Source: Sphingomonas vulcanisoli
Lineage (GTDB): Bacteria > Pseudomonadota > Alphaproteobacteria > Sphingomonadales > Sphingomonadaceae
Direction of reading: 5' to 3'
NCBI RefSeq assembly: GCF_011761305.1
Contig: NZ_JAAOZC010000001.1
Location: 558,001-622,000, forward strand
Length of the DNA stretch: 64,000 nucleotides
In this document: piece after piece, positions 37,274 through 45,679 of the stretch
Position numbering within the stretch: position 1 is the first letter of the stretch
How the letters are laid out: every line of letters starts with the position of its first letter
Program-made: the position numbers and the translations under genes
Notes under the pieces: generated by a model
The model's database searches: none
What the model was told of the DNA's origin: nothing
Seen by the model: only the letters and a program-made list of their open reading frames with translations

Positions 37274-38023
37274 ATGCGGCGCGAGCTCGCGCTCCGCACC
37301 ATTCCGCCCAACGCGATCACCGCGCTGGCGCTCTGCTTCGGCCTGACCGGGGTGCGCTTCGCAATCACCGGCGAATGGCAGAATGCGGTCGGCGCAATCC
37401 TGGTCTCGGCAGTGCTGGATGCACTCGATGGCCGGATCGCGCGGATGCTGCGCGCGGACAGCCGCTTCGGCGCCGAGCTCGATTCGCTTTCGGACGTGAT
37501 CGCCTTCGGGGTCTCGCCTGCGATCATCCTTTTCCTGTGGTCGCTATCGTTCGTGCCCAAATATGGCTGGGTGATCGCGCTGACCCATGCGGTGTGCTGC
37601 GCCTCGCGGCTGGCGCGCTTCAACTCGCAGCTCGATGCGGGCAATCCCAAGAAGTCCGCCGGCTATTTCACCGGGACGCCCGCGCCCGCCGGTGCCGCTT
37701 TGGCACTGCTGCCGCTGATCCTATGGCTCTCAACCGGGATGGAGATTTTCCAGCGGACCTACGTCGTCGCTCCCTGGACGATCATCGTCGCGTTACTGAT
37801 GATTTCGGATCTGCCGACCTACGGCTGGACCAGCTTCCGCCTGCGCAAGGGCTGGCGGCAGACCGCGCTGTTACTCATCGCACTGGTCGGTACGTCGCTC
37901 TTCATCGCGCCCTGGCCGACACTGAGCGCGCTGATCATTCTTTATGCGGTGATGATCCCGTTCGCCTCGCGCAGCTACGCGAAAGTCACGCGGCGCGTCG
38001 CAGCGGAGTCGCTTCCATCCTGA
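37274..38023 (+). CDS. pssA: CDP-diacylglycerol--serine O-phosphatidyltransferase
   Basis: The 249-residue membrane enzyme has the CDP-alcohol phosphotransferase motif DG-x2-AR-x8-G-x3-D-x3-D, seen as DGRIARM...FGAELDSLSD (about residues 53-76), and around eight hydrophobic segments. It forms phosphatidylserine for Psd, encoded just upstream. The ATG at 37274 may not be the true start, because the gap of about 34 bases upstream stays open in frame without a good alternative codon. The 3' end overlaps a convergent small gene by 38 bp. Confidence 0.92.
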   Translation: MRRELALRTIPPNAITALALCFGLTGVRFAITGEWQNAVGAILVSAVLDALDGRIARMLRADSRFGAELDSLSDVIAFGVSPAIILFLWSLSFVPKYGWVIALTHAVCCASRLARFNSQLDAGNPKKSAGYFTGTPAPAGAALALLPLILWLSTGMEIFQRTYVVAPWTIIVALLMISDLPTYGWTSFRLRKGWRQTALLLIALVGTSLFIAPWPTLSALIILYAVMIPFASRSYAKVTRRVAAESLPS

Positions 38024-38207
38024 CATAGGTCGCGCGGCGCGAATTGACGCGATAGCGCGGCGGCAGGGGCGTGAACTCGCTGGGTGCTTTACCGAACCCA
38101 AGCGCGCCGACAACCGCATGCCAATCCTGGGCCAAGACCCGTGCGATCAGCAGAACAGCGCCGATCGCGATGGCGGTAAAGGCAAGGGTAGCAAAGGCTT
38201 GCATCAT
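37986..38207 (-). CDS. Small single-pass membrane protein, unknown
   Basis: A 73-residue product from ATG 38207 (a second ATG follows at once) with GGGAGTC upstream. It has one membrane segment (about residues 5-28), then LGFGKAPSEFTPLPPRYRV and a basic tail. I know no functional family. It overlaps the 3' end of pssA in convergent orientation. The good ribosome binding site and membrane segment support a real gene. Confidence 0.6.
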   Translation of the reverse strand: MMQAFATLAFTAIAIGAVLLIARVLAQDWHAVVGALGFGKAPSEFTPLPPRYRVNSRRATYVRMEATPLRRAA

Positions 38208-38337
38208 ACTACTGACTCCCGCTCGCGGCACCTTCACGAACGGAAGGGAAACCGACTTTGTAGACCTCGGTTCCCATGTTCCACCGATGTTCCTACCGGT
38301 CAAGCACATATTCGCCCTATGTTCCGTTTCGCGTGCC

Positions 38338-38364
38338 TTGATATTGCCGCGCGGCGGCTGTAAT
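38338..38364 (+). promoter_or_regulatory. Possible promoter for rpsB-tsf
   Basis: TTGATA (38338-38343) and TGTAAT (38359-38364) are separated by 15 bases, a little short for sigma70, about 105 bases before rpsB. It is the best pair I see in the 260-base gap. Confidence 0.3.
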
Positions 38365-38423
38365 GGGCGGCACATTCCACATGTGGGGCATCCATACCGG
38401 TGCTGCTCGGGGTTCTCCTCAAG

Positions 38424-38451
38424 CGGTTCCTGCCCTGCAGAGGTTCAACCG
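38424..38451 (+). promoter_or_regulatory. Hairpin in the rpsB leader, possible S2 autoregulatory element
   Basis: CGGTT (38424-38428) and AACCG (38447-38451) with an inner CCT/AGG pair enclose a CTGCAG loop just before the TAGGAGA ribosome binding region of rpsB. Ribosomal protein S2 represses its own operon in E. coli through a leader structure; a similar role here is inference. Confidence 0.35.
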
Positions 38452-38467
38452 GGTTAGGAGACTTATC

Positions 38468-39220
38468 ATGGCGGCACCGTCCGTTTCCATGCAGGCGTTG
38501 CTCGACGCGGGCGCGCATTTCGGACACCAGACTCACCGCTGGAATCCGAAGATGAAGCCTTACATTTTCGGCGATCGCAACGGCATCCACATCATCGATC
38601 TCTCGCAGACCGTGCCGCTAATGGCGCGCGCGCTGGAGTTCATCAGTTCCACGGTCGGCGCGGGTGGCAAGGTGCTGTTCGTCGGCACCAAGCGCCAGGC
38701 GCAGGATCCGATCGCGGATGCGGCGCGCGCTTCGGGTCAGCATTTCGTCAATCATCGCTGGCTGGGCGGCATGCTCACCAACTGGAAGACGATCTCGGGC
38801 TCGATCAAGCGCTTCAAGGCGCTGGAAGAGCAGCTTTCGGGCGACACGCACGGCCTCACCAAGAAGGAAGTGCTGCAGCTCACCCGTGAGCGCGACAAGC
38901 TTGAGCTCAGCCTCGGTGGCATCAAGGACATGGGCGGCGTTCCCGACATCATGTTCGTGATCGACGCCAACAAGGAAGAGCTGGCGATCAAGGAAGCCAA
39001 CACGCTGGGCATCCCGGTCGTCGCGATCCTCGATTCGAACGTCTCGCCCGATGGTATCGCCTTCCCGATCCCGGCGAATGACGATGCCAGCCGCGCGATC
39101 CGCCTCTATTGCGATGCCGTCGCCACAGCAGCGACGCGCGGCAACGCCCAGGGCCGTCGCGACAGCGGCGAGGATCTCGGCGCCGCTGAGGCTCCGCCGG
39201 CTGAGGAAGCGCTGGCTTAA
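38468..39220 (+). CDS. rpsB: 30S ribosomal protein uS2
   Basis: A 250-residue S2 protein with [21 protein letters not shown] at the start, [16 protein letters not shown] and the [18 protein letters not shown] signature near residue 195. It binds 16S rRNA on the small subunit. ATG 38468 follows TAGGAGA. The C-terminus is a Glu/Ala-rich tail. It heads the rpsB-tsf-pyrH-frr block found across bacteria. A family A repeat separates it from tsf. Confidence 0.97.
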   Translation: MAAPSVSMQALLDAGAHFGHQTHRWNPKMKPYIFGDRNGIHIIDLSQTVPLMARALEFISSTVGAGGKVLFVGTKRQAQDPIADAARASGQHFVNHRWLGGMLTNWKTISGSIKRFKALEEQLSGDTHGLTKKEVLQLTRERDKLELSLGGIKDMGGVPDIMFVIDANKEELAIKEANTLGIPVVAILDSNVSPDGIAFPIPANDDASRAIRLYCDAVATAATRGNAQGRRDSGEDLGAAEAPPAEEALA

Positions 39221-39232
39221 GACACCCGCGGC

Positions 39233-39308
39233 CCGTTCGTCCCGAGCAAAGTCGAGGGACGTTCGCGCTGTCATCAACGTGTCTCGACTTCGCTCGACAC
39301 GAACGGTC
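39233..39308. repeat. Palindromic intergenic repeat, family A-like, diverged (copy 3)
   Basis: CCGTTCGTCCCGAGCAAAGT and the facing CTTCGCTCGACACGAACGG make a long inverted repeat between rpsB and tsf. It resembles family A in layout but uses TCGACTTCGCTCGA in place of GAGCTTGTCGA, so it is a subfamily. Confidence 0.75.
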
Positions 39309-39354
39309 AGGGGAAGGTGCGCCTTCCCCGCCGAACACTTGAAAGGATAGCAAA

Positions 39355-40293
39355 ATGGCGGACATTACCGCTGCTGCCGTGAAGGACCTGCGCGAGCGCT
39401 CGGGCGCCGGCATGATGGATTGCAAGAAGGCGCTGACCGAAACCAACGGCGATCAGGAAGCCGCGATCGATTGGCTGCGTACCAAAGGCCTCGCCACCGC
39501 CGCCAAGAAGAGCGGCCGTACCGCGGCCGAGGGCCTCGTCGGCGTTGTCGTCGAGGGCAAGAAGGGCGCGGCCGTCGAGGTCAACTCCGAGACCGATTTC
39601 GTCGCCAAGAACGAACAGTTCCAGGATTTCGTCCGTACCGCCACCAAGCTGGCGCTGACCACGGGCGACAGCATCGACGCGCTCGCCGCGGCCGCCTATC
39701 CCGGCGGCGGTACGGTGCAGGAGAAGCTGACCGCCAACATCGCCACGATCGGCGAAAATCAGCAGCTCCGTCGCGCCAAGCTCGTTTCGGTGAACGAGGG
39801 CGCAGTCGTCTCCTACGTCCATAACGCTGCCGGCACCGGTATCGGCAAGATCGGCGTGCTGGTCGCCCTCGAGGGTTCGGCTCCGGTCGAGAAGATCGAG
39901 GCGCTGGGCAAGAGCCTCGCGATGCACATCGCCGCCGCCAATCCGCAAGCGCTGCACGAAGAGGGCCTCGACGAGGCGCTCGTCGAGCGTGAGCGTGCGA
40001 TCGCGATGGAAAAGGCCTCCACCAGCGGCAAGCCGCAGAACATCATCGAGAAGATGGTGGACGGCGCCATCGCCAAGTTCCGCAAGGAGAATGCGCTGCT
40101 CAGCCAGGTCTTCGTGATAGACAATAAGACGCCGATCAAGGACGTGATCGCAGCGGCGGCCAAGGACGCCGGCGGCTCGATCGCGCTGACCGATTATGTC
40201 CGCTTTCAGCTGGGCGAGGGCATCGAGAAGGAAACGTCGGACTTCGCCGCCGAAGTCGCTGCCGCCTCGGGCGTCCCGCAGCCGGTCGCTTAA
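39355..40293 (+). CDS. tsf: Elongation factor Ts
   Basis: The 312-residue factor has the N-terminal UBA-like region with [19 protein letters not shown] (EF-Ts signature 1), [10 protein letters not shown] and the dimerisation domain with [11 protein letters not shown] (about residue 190). It exchanges GDP for GTP on EF-Tu. ATG 39355 follows GAAAGGATAGCAAA. It is cotranscribed with rpsB in most bacteria. Confidence 0.97.
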   Translation: MADITAAAVKDLRERSGAGMMDCKKALTETNGDQEAAIDWLRTKGLATAAKKSGRTAAEGLVGVVVEGKKGAAVEVNSETDFVAKNEQFQDFVRTATKLALTTGDSIDALAAAAYPGGGTVQEKLTANIATIGENQQLRRAKLVSVNEGAVVSYVHNAAGTGIGKIGVLVALEGSAPVEKIEALGKSLAMHIAAANPQALHEEGLDEALVERERAIAMEKASTSGKPQNIIEKMVDGAIAKFRKENALLSQVFVIDNKTPIKDVIAAAAKDAGGSIALTDYVRFQLGEGIEKETSDFAAEVAAASGVPQPVA

Positions 40294-40299
40294 TGCCTA

Positions 40300-40430
40300 A
40301 TCCTCCTCTGCCAGGGGGAGGTGTCGGGCGCAGCCTGACGGAAGGGGAGGACGCGGCGCGCTATCTGGTTCACCGCCGTCCTCCCCCTCCGACGCCTTCG
40401 GCGCCACCTCCCCCTGGCGGGGGAGGAATT
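40300..40430. repeat. Inverted palindromic repeat pair, family B (copy 4)
   Basis: TCCTCCTCTGCCAGGGGGAG at the left and ACCTCCCCCTGGCGGGGGAG at the right are the arms, just after the tsf stop. The open frame that runs through it comes from the repeat and is not a gene. Confidence 0.8.
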
Positions 40431-40468
40431 TTGTTACCGCAATTCGCCCTCTGGGGAGGGTTTTCAGG

Positions 40469-40500
40469 AACGGCGCCCCCCTCTAAGGTGGGCGCCGTTT
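40469..40500 (+). terminator. Intrinsic terminator-like hairpin between tsf and pyrH
   Basis: AACGGCGCCC (40469-40478) and GGGCGCCGTT (40490-40499) form a perfect 10-bp stem with an 11-base loop, ending in TTT. It lies 28 bases before the pyrH start, so it may end the rpsB-tsf transcript or modulate read-through to pyrH. Confidence 0.65.
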
Positions 40501-40527
40501 CCACATCAGGATCGGGTTTCCAGCCGC

Positions 40528-41253
40528 ATGCCGCAGCCGCCGTACAAGCGCATCCTCTTGAAGCTGTCCGGCGAAGTGCTGATGGGCCAGAGCGGCCTGT
40601 CGATCGATCCAGCGGTCACCGCGCGCGTTGCCGATGAGATCGCCAACGCCAAGACGATGGGCTTCGAACTGTGCGTCGTGGTCGGCGGCGGCAACATCTT
40701 CCGGGGCATGGCGGGCGCTGCGCGCGGCATGGAGCGCGCCACCGGCGATTATATGGGTATGCTGGCGACGGTAATGAACGCGCTCGCCGTGCAGAATGCA
40801 CTGGAGCAGATCGGGGTAGAGACCCGCGTCCAGTCCGCCATTCCTATGTCTTCGGTGGCTGAGCCGTTCATCCGCCGCCGGGCGCTGCGGCACCTTGAGA
40901 AGGGCCGGGTGGTGATTTTCGCGGCCGGAGTCGGCAGCCCTTTCTTCACGACCGACACGGGTGCCGCGCTGCGCGCCGCCGAAATGGGCTGCGATGCCTT
41001 GTTCAAGGGCACTTCGGTGGATGGCGTCTACGATGCCGATCCGAAACTGGTGCCGACGGCAAAGCGTTATGAAACAGTCACCTTCAGCCGGGTGCTCTCG
41101 GATAATCTGAAGGTGATGGATGCATCCGCGGTTGCCTTGTGCCGCGATAACAATATTCCGATCGTCGTTTTCAACATACGCGAGCAAGGCAATCTCGCGC
41201 AGGTGTTGTCGGGCCACGGCGTCGCGACGATCGTACAGAATGAGGGAGAGTAG
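40528..41253 (+). CDS. pyrH: UMP kinase
   Basis: The 241-residue amino-acid-kinase-fold enzyme has [25 protein letters not shown] and [21 protein letters not shown], typical PyrH motifs. It phosphorylates UMP to UDP and is regulated by GTP and UTP. The start ATG 40528 follows the hairpin at 40469-40500. It precedes frr by 2 bases. Confidence 0.97.
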   Translation: MPQPPYKRILLKLSGEVLMGQSGLSIDPAVTARVADEIANAKTMGFELCVVVGGGNIFRGMAGAARGMERATGDYMGMLATVMNALAVQNALEQIGVETRVQSAIPMSSVAEPFIRRRALRHLEKGRVVIFAAGVGSPFFTTDTGAALRAAEMGCDALFKGTSVDGVYDADPKLVPTAKRYETVTFSRVLSDNLKVMDASAVALCRDNNIPIVVFNIREQGNLAQVLSGHGVATIVQNEGE

Positions 41254-41255
41254 AA

Positions 41256-41813
41256 ATGCCCGCCTATAACAAGGCCGATCTGGAGCGCCGCATGGCCGGC
41301 GCGATCGAGGCACTGAAGCATGATTTGCAGGGGCTGCGCACCGGCCGCGCCTCGACCAGCCTGCTCGATACCATCACCTGCGAAGTGTACGGGTCGCACA
41401 TGCCGCTCAACCAGGTCGCCACCGTCTCGACACCGGATTCGCGGATGCTGGCGGTGCAGGTGTGGGACAAGGGCAATGTCGGCGTGGTCGATAAGGCGAT
41501 CCGTTCGGCAGGGCTGGGGCTCAATCCTATCGTCGACGGGCAGAACCTTCGCATTCCGATTCCGGACCTGACCGAAGACCGCCGCAAGGAACTCGCCAAG
41601 CTCGCCGGTTCTTATTCGGAAAAGGCCAAGATCGCGGTCCGCAACGTCCGCCGGGACGGCATGGACGCGCTCAAGACCGACGAGAAGAAGGGCGAGATCA
41701 GCGAAGACGAGCGCAAGCGCCTGGAAGCCGAGGTCCAGAAGCTGACCGACAGCGCCGTCGCCGATCTCGATGCCGCCACCGCCGCGAAGGAAAAGGAAAT
41801 CCTCGCCAAGTGA
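41256..41813 (+). CDS. frr: Ribosome recycling factor
   Basis: The 185-residue protein has DLERRMAGAIEALKHDLQGL, the RTGRAS region, and the LTEDRRKELAKLAG and VRNVRRDGMD signatures of RRF. It splits ribosomes after termination with EF-G. It begins 2 bases after pyrH, and its stop overlaps the uppS GTG start, so translation is coupled. Confidence 0.97.
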   Translation: MPAYNKADLERRMAGAIEALKHDLQGLRTGRASTSLLDTITCEVYGSHMPLNQVATVSTPDSRMLAVQVWDKGNVGVVDKAIRSAGLGLNPIVDGQNLRIPIPDLTEDRRKELAKLAGSYSEKAKIAVRNVRRDGMDALKTDEKKGEISEDERKRLEAEVQKLTDSAVADLDAATAAKEKEILAK

Positions 41814-42556
41814 GCACGCAGGCCGCCAGTCCGGTCGTCGCGTCGGGAGGCGTCGCCGTGGGCGGCGCGCGCCATGTCGCGATCATCATGGACGGCAACG
41901 GCCGCTGGGCGAAGAAGCGCTTTCTGCCCCGCCTCGCGGGCCATCGTGCCGGCATCGAGGCGGTGCGCCGGACGATCACCGCCGCCGGCGAAATCGGGCT
42001 GCAGGCGCTGACCCTCTACGCTTTCTCCTCGGAGAATTGGCGCCGGCCCGCGACCGAGGTTTCGGACCTGATGGGGCTGCTGGGCCATTATCTGCGCCGC
42101 GAGATCGATGCGCTCGACCGCAACAATGTTCAGTTGCGGCTGATCGGCGAGTGGCGGAAGTTCGAGGCCGATCTGGTCAACCAACTGCTAGAGGCGTGCG
42201 AGCGGCTGTCCAAGAACGACGGCCTGATCGTGACATTGGCGCTCAACTACGGCGCGCAGGACGAGCTGGTCCGTGCGATGCGCAAGCTGGCCGAGGAAGC
42301 GCGGGCCGGGGCGATCGATCCGGAGACAATCGACACGCAGGCGATCGAGGCCCGTCTCGATACCGCCGATCTGCCGCCGCTCGATCTGGTCATCCGCACC
42401 TCGGGCGAGAGCCGGCTGTCCAATTTTCTGCTGTGGCAGGCCGCTTACGCCGAGCTGTTGTTCACCGAGACTTTGTGGCCCGATTTCGATCGCGCGGCGC
42501 TGGAGAGCGCGCTGGAATGCTTCGTACAGCGCGAGCGCCGGTTCGGCGGGCTGTGA
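41810..42556 (+). CDS. uppS: Isoprenyl transferase (undecaprenyl diphosphate synthase)
   Basis: A 248-residue cis-prenyltransferase with HVAIIMDGNGRWAKKR (catalytic Asp in MDGNGRW), GHRAG, LTLYAFSSENW and RTSGESRLSNFLLWQ. It makes the C55 lipid carrier for peptidoglycan and other glycans. GTG 41810 overlaps the frr stop as GTGA; its own stop overlaps the cdsA start in the same way. Confidence 0.95.
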   Translation: MSTQAASPVVASGGVAVGGARHVAIIMDGNGRWAKKRFLPRLAGHRAGIEAVRRTITAAGEIGLQALTLYAFSSENWRRPATEVSDLMGLLGHYLRREIDALDRNNVQLRLIGEWRKFEADLVNQLLEACERLSKNDGLIVTLALNYGAQDELVRAMRKLAEEARAGAIDPETIDTQAIEARLDTADLPPLDLVIRTSGESRLSNFLLWQAAYAELLFTETLWPDFDRAALESALECFVQRERRFGGL

Positions 42557-43329
42557 GCGGGATGGGCGATCTCAAGCTTCGGGCGACGGTCGGCGTCGGC
42601 CTCGCCGCGGTGGCGATCCTCGCACTGGTGCTCGGCGGCATCGCCTGGTGGGTCCTGGCGGCGCTGATGGGGTTGGGTATGCTCGCCGAATGGTGCGGCC
42701 TCGCCAAGGCCAGCGCGCCGCGGCTGACTGTCGCGCTGGCCGGCATGGCGGCGGGTCTAGCGCTGGCCTTTCCGCTATGGTGGGGCGCCGATCGTTCCAC
42801 GGTGGCGGCGTTCGTGGGGCTGGCGCTGGTCGTCGGCCTGCTCACCAACAGCGGACGGATCGGCACGGGGCTTTGCTATGCGGGCTTTCCGATCGTGGCG
42901 TTGCTGTTCCTGCGCGATGGGCAGCACGGGATCGCGGTGACTTTGTGGACGCTGCTGATCGTCTGGGCGACCGACATCGGCGCCTATTTCGCGGGCCGTT
43001 CGATCGGCGGGCCGCTGCTCGCGCCCAAGCTCAGCCCCAAGAAGACATGGGCCGGGCTTGGCGGCGGCGTGATCGCGGCGCTGGTGATCGGGGCACTGGT
43101 CGCGTTCGGCGTGCGGCTCGGCCTGGCTTATTATTGGCTGGGTGCGCCGCTTGCGGTGGTGGCGCAGCTGGGCGATATCTATGAAAGTGCTTTGAAAAGG
43201 CGTGCCGAGGTCAAGGATTCGGGGCGTTTGCTGCCGGGGCATGGCGGGTTGCTCGATCGCTTGGATGGGCTGGTGCCCGTCGCCGTGGTGGTCGGTGCGC
43301 TGGTCGCCAACGGCAATCTCGCGGGGTAG
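42553..43329 (+). CDS. cdsA: Phosphatidate cytidylyltransferase
   Basis: The 258-residue membrane enzyme has seven or eight hydrophobic segments and the CdsA signature KDSGRLLPGHGGLLDRLDGL near the C-terminus with the metal-binding Asp residues. It forms CDP-diacylglycerol, the precursor used by PssA. GTG 42553 overlaps the uppS stop; an ATG three codons later is possible. A longer start seen upstream would lie inside uppS and frr. Confidence 0.95.
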   Translation: MSGMGDLKLRATVGVGLAAVAILALVLGGIAWWVLAALMGLGMLAEWCGLAKASAPRLTVALAGMAAGLALAFPLWWGADRSTVAAFVGLALVVGLLTNSGRIGTGLCYAGFPIVALLFLRDGQHGIAVTLWTLLIVWATDIGAYFAGRSIGGPLLAPKLSPKKTWAGLGGGVIAALVIGALVAFGVRLGLAYYWLGAPLAVVAQLGDIYESALKRRAEVKDSGRLLPGHGGLLDRLDGLVPVAVVVGALVANGNLAG

Positions 43330-43333
43330 GTGT

Positions 43334-44497
43334 TTGAGCGTTCGCAGTATCACGATCCTGGGGGCGACCGGCTCGATCGGCACCTCGACGCTCGACCTGA
43401 TCGAGCGCGAGCCCGAACGCTTTCAGGTCCGCGCGCTGACCGCGCACCGCGACGTCGCAAAGCTCGCCGCCGCCGCGATCCGCACCAATGCCGAGATTGC
43501 GGTGGTCGCCGACGAGACCTGCCTGCCCGCGCTGCGCGAGGCGCTCGCAGGGACGGGGATCGCAACTGCGGGCGGTGACGATGCCGTGATCGAGGCGGCA
43601 GCACGCGGCGCCGACTGGACGATGGGCGCGATCGTCGGCTGCACCGGGCTCAAGCCGATCATGGCGGCGATCGCCGGCGGCAAGACCGTGGTGCTGGCCA
43701 ACAAGGAGCCGCTGGTGGCGGCGGGCGATATCGTGCTCGCGGCAGCAAAGGCGCATGGTGCGACATTGCTGCCCGCCGATTCCGAACATAACGCCATCTT
43801 CCAATGCTTCGATTTCGCGCGGCCGGAACGGGTGCGGCGAATCATCCTCACCGCCAGCGGCGGCCCGTTCCGGGACAGCACGCTGGAGCAGATGCGCCAC
43901 GTCACGCGGGCCGAGGCCGTCGCGCATCCCAATTGGACGATGGGCGCCAAGATCTCGGTCGATAGCGCGACGATGATGAACAAGGGGCTCGAGATCATCG
44001 AGGCGGCGCGGCTGTTCCCGATCCCGCACGATCGGATCGAGGTGCTGATTCACCGCCAATCGATCATCCATTCGATCGTCGATTATATCGATGGATCGAT
44101 GCTTGCCCAGCTTGGTCCGTCCGACATGCGCGTGCCGATCGCGCACACGCTGGCGTGGCCCGATCGCATGGCGACGCCGATGGCGCCGCTCGATCTTGCC
44201 CGCGTCGGCCGTCTCGATTTCGAGGAGCCCGATCTCGATCGTTTCCCCGCGCTCCGCCTCGCGATGGATGCGCTGGAGGCGGGGGGCGCCGATCCCGCCG
44301 TGCTCAACGCCGCCAATGAGGTGGCGGTCGACGCCTTCCTCAACGATCGCGCGCGCTTTCTCGATATCCCCTTAATCGTCGGGAAAGTGCTCGAAGCCTA
44401 TAGGCCGGTCGCGCCCGACACGATCGATGACGTGCTGGCGATCGACAGCGAGGCGCGGATTCGCGCGCGCGAGCGGGTGGAGATGGTGACGGCATGA
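43334..44497 (+). CDS. dxr: 1-deoxy-D-xylulose 5-phosphate reductoisomerase
   Basis: The 387-residue enzyme has the NADPH motif SITILGATGSIGTSTLDLI, LANKEPLVAAG, LPADSEHNAIFQC (metal site) and SGGPFRD. It forms MEP for isoprenoids, which feed UppS. Only a TTG at 43334 gives an in-frame start right before the NADPH motif, behind GGGTAGG. The stop overlaps the rseP start (ATGA). Confidence 0.96.
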   Translation: MSVRSITILGATGSIGTSTLDLIEREPERFQVRALTAHRDVAKLAAAAIRTNAEIAVVADETCLPALREALAGTGIATAGGDDAVIEAAARGADWTMGAIVGCTGLKPIMAAIAGGKTVVLANKEPLVAAGDIVLAAAKAHGATLLPADSEHNAIFQCFDFARPERVRRIILTASGGPFRDSTLEQMRHVTRAEAVAHPNWTMGAKISVDSATMMNKGLEIIEAARLFPIPHDRIEVLIHRQSIIHSIVDYIDGSMLAQLGPSDMRVPIAHTLAWPDRMATPMAPLDLARVGRLDFEEPDLDRFPALRLAMDALEAGGADPAVLNAANEVAVDAFLNDRARFLDIPLIVGKVLEAYRPVAPDTIDDVLAIDSEARIRARERVEMVTA

Positions 44498-45612
44498 TCC
44501 TTCTGGCGCTCTTCGGCTTCCTGATCGTGATCGGGCCTTTGGTCTTCGTGCATGAGCTTGGCCATTATTGGGTGGGCAGGCTGTTCGGAATCAAGGCCGA
44601 GGTCTTCTCGATCGGCATGGGCCGCGAGATCACCGGCTGGAACGACAAGCGCGGCACGCGCTGGAAGCTATCGATGCTGCCGATCGGCGGCTATGTGAAG
44701 TTCGCGGGCGACATGGGGCCTTCGGGCCGCAGCGATCCTGCCTGGCTGCGCTTGCCGCCGGCAGAGCGCGCGCAGACCTTCCAGGCCAAGCCTTTGTGGC
44801 AGCGTTTTCTTGTCGTCGCGGCGGGGCCGGTAACCAACTTCCTGCTCGCCATCGCGATCTTCGCGGGCTTCTTTGCCGCATTCGGTGTGCCGCGCACGCC
44901 GGCGGTGATCCGCATCGTCCTGCCGCATTCGGCGGCGGAAAGGGCCGGGCTGCACGTGGGTGACCGCATCACGCGCGTCGGCGATCGGGAGGTCGATCGG
45001 TTCGAGGATATCGCGCAGTTCGTCGCCTTCCGTCCCGGCGAGGCGATGACGATCGAGGCGATGCGCGGCGGCAGGCTGATCACGCTCTCGGCAGTCGCGG
45101 GCACGGATAAGCAGACCGATCGCTTCGGCAACGTCATGGAGCGCGGGCTGCTGGGGATCGCGCCCGGTCCGGCGGAGATCGCGCCCGCCGGCCCGATCGA
45201 GATTGCCAGGGCGTCGGCCGATCACACCTTCGGGATCGTCCGCACGATGGTGGACGTGATCGGCCAGATCGTCACCGGACGGCGATCGGCCAAGGAATTG
45301 GGCGGCCCGATCCAGATCGCCAAATTCTCCGGCGAGCAGGTTTCGATGGGCCCGCTGGCGGTGATCGAGTTCATGGCGATGATCTCGATTAATCTCGGCT
45401 TCATCAACCTCTTGCCAATCCCCATGCTGGATGGTGGGCACCTTTTCTTCTATCTGTTCGAGGGCGTCCGGCGGCGGCCATTGCCCGAATGGGTGCAGGA
45501 ATGGGCATTTCGTTCAGGCTTGGTGCTGCTGCTCGGCTTCATGGCCTTCGTGACGCTCAACGATCTGGGCTCGCTTGGTCTCTGGCAAAAGCTTGCCGGC
45601 TTGATCGGTTGA
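44494..45612 (+). CDS. rseP: Site-2 membrane metalloprotease RseP
   Basis: A 372-residue protease with the zinc motif HELGH (residues 20-24) in the first membrane helix, a PDZ domain (about 125-200, AGLHVGDRITRVGDREV) and NLLPIPMLDGGHLFFY near the C-terminus, where the Asp completes the zinc site. RseP cleaves anti-sigma factors within the membrane. It overlaps dxr by ATGA. It precedes bamA as in other proteobacteria. Confidence 0.95.
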   Translation: MILLALFGFLIVIGPLVFVHELGHYWVGRLFGIKAEVFSIGMGREITGWNDKRGTRWKLSMLPIGGYVKFAGDMGPSGRSDPAWLRLPPAERAQTFQAKPLWQRFLVVAAGPVTNFLLAIAIFAGFFAAFGVPRTPAVIRIVLPHSAAERAGLHVGDRITRVGDREVDRFEDIAQFVAFRPGEAMTIEAMRGGRLITLSAVAGTDKQTDRFGNVMERGLLGIAPGPAEIAPAGPIEIARASADHTFGIVRTMVDVIGQIVTGRRSAKELGGPIQIAKFSGEQVSMGPLAVIEFMAMISINLGFINLLPIPMLDGGHLFFYLFEGVRRRPLPEWVQEWAFRSGLVLLLGFMAFVTLNDLGSLGLWQKLAGLIG

Positions 45613-45679
45613 AGAGGATGGGGCAGGGCGGCACCGCCGGACCGGGGCCCCGGTAAAGACTTAATCAAAAGGCTGACGG

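Noticed and set aside
36420-37650. Minus-strand frames over psd and pssA
   Set aside because: Psd and PssA motifs on the plus strand are clear; the opposite frames lack motifs.
40293-40637. A frame of 114 codons across the tsf-pyrH gap
   Set aside because: Its Pro/Gly-rich N-terminal half is translated family B repeat and the rest is out of frame with pyrH.
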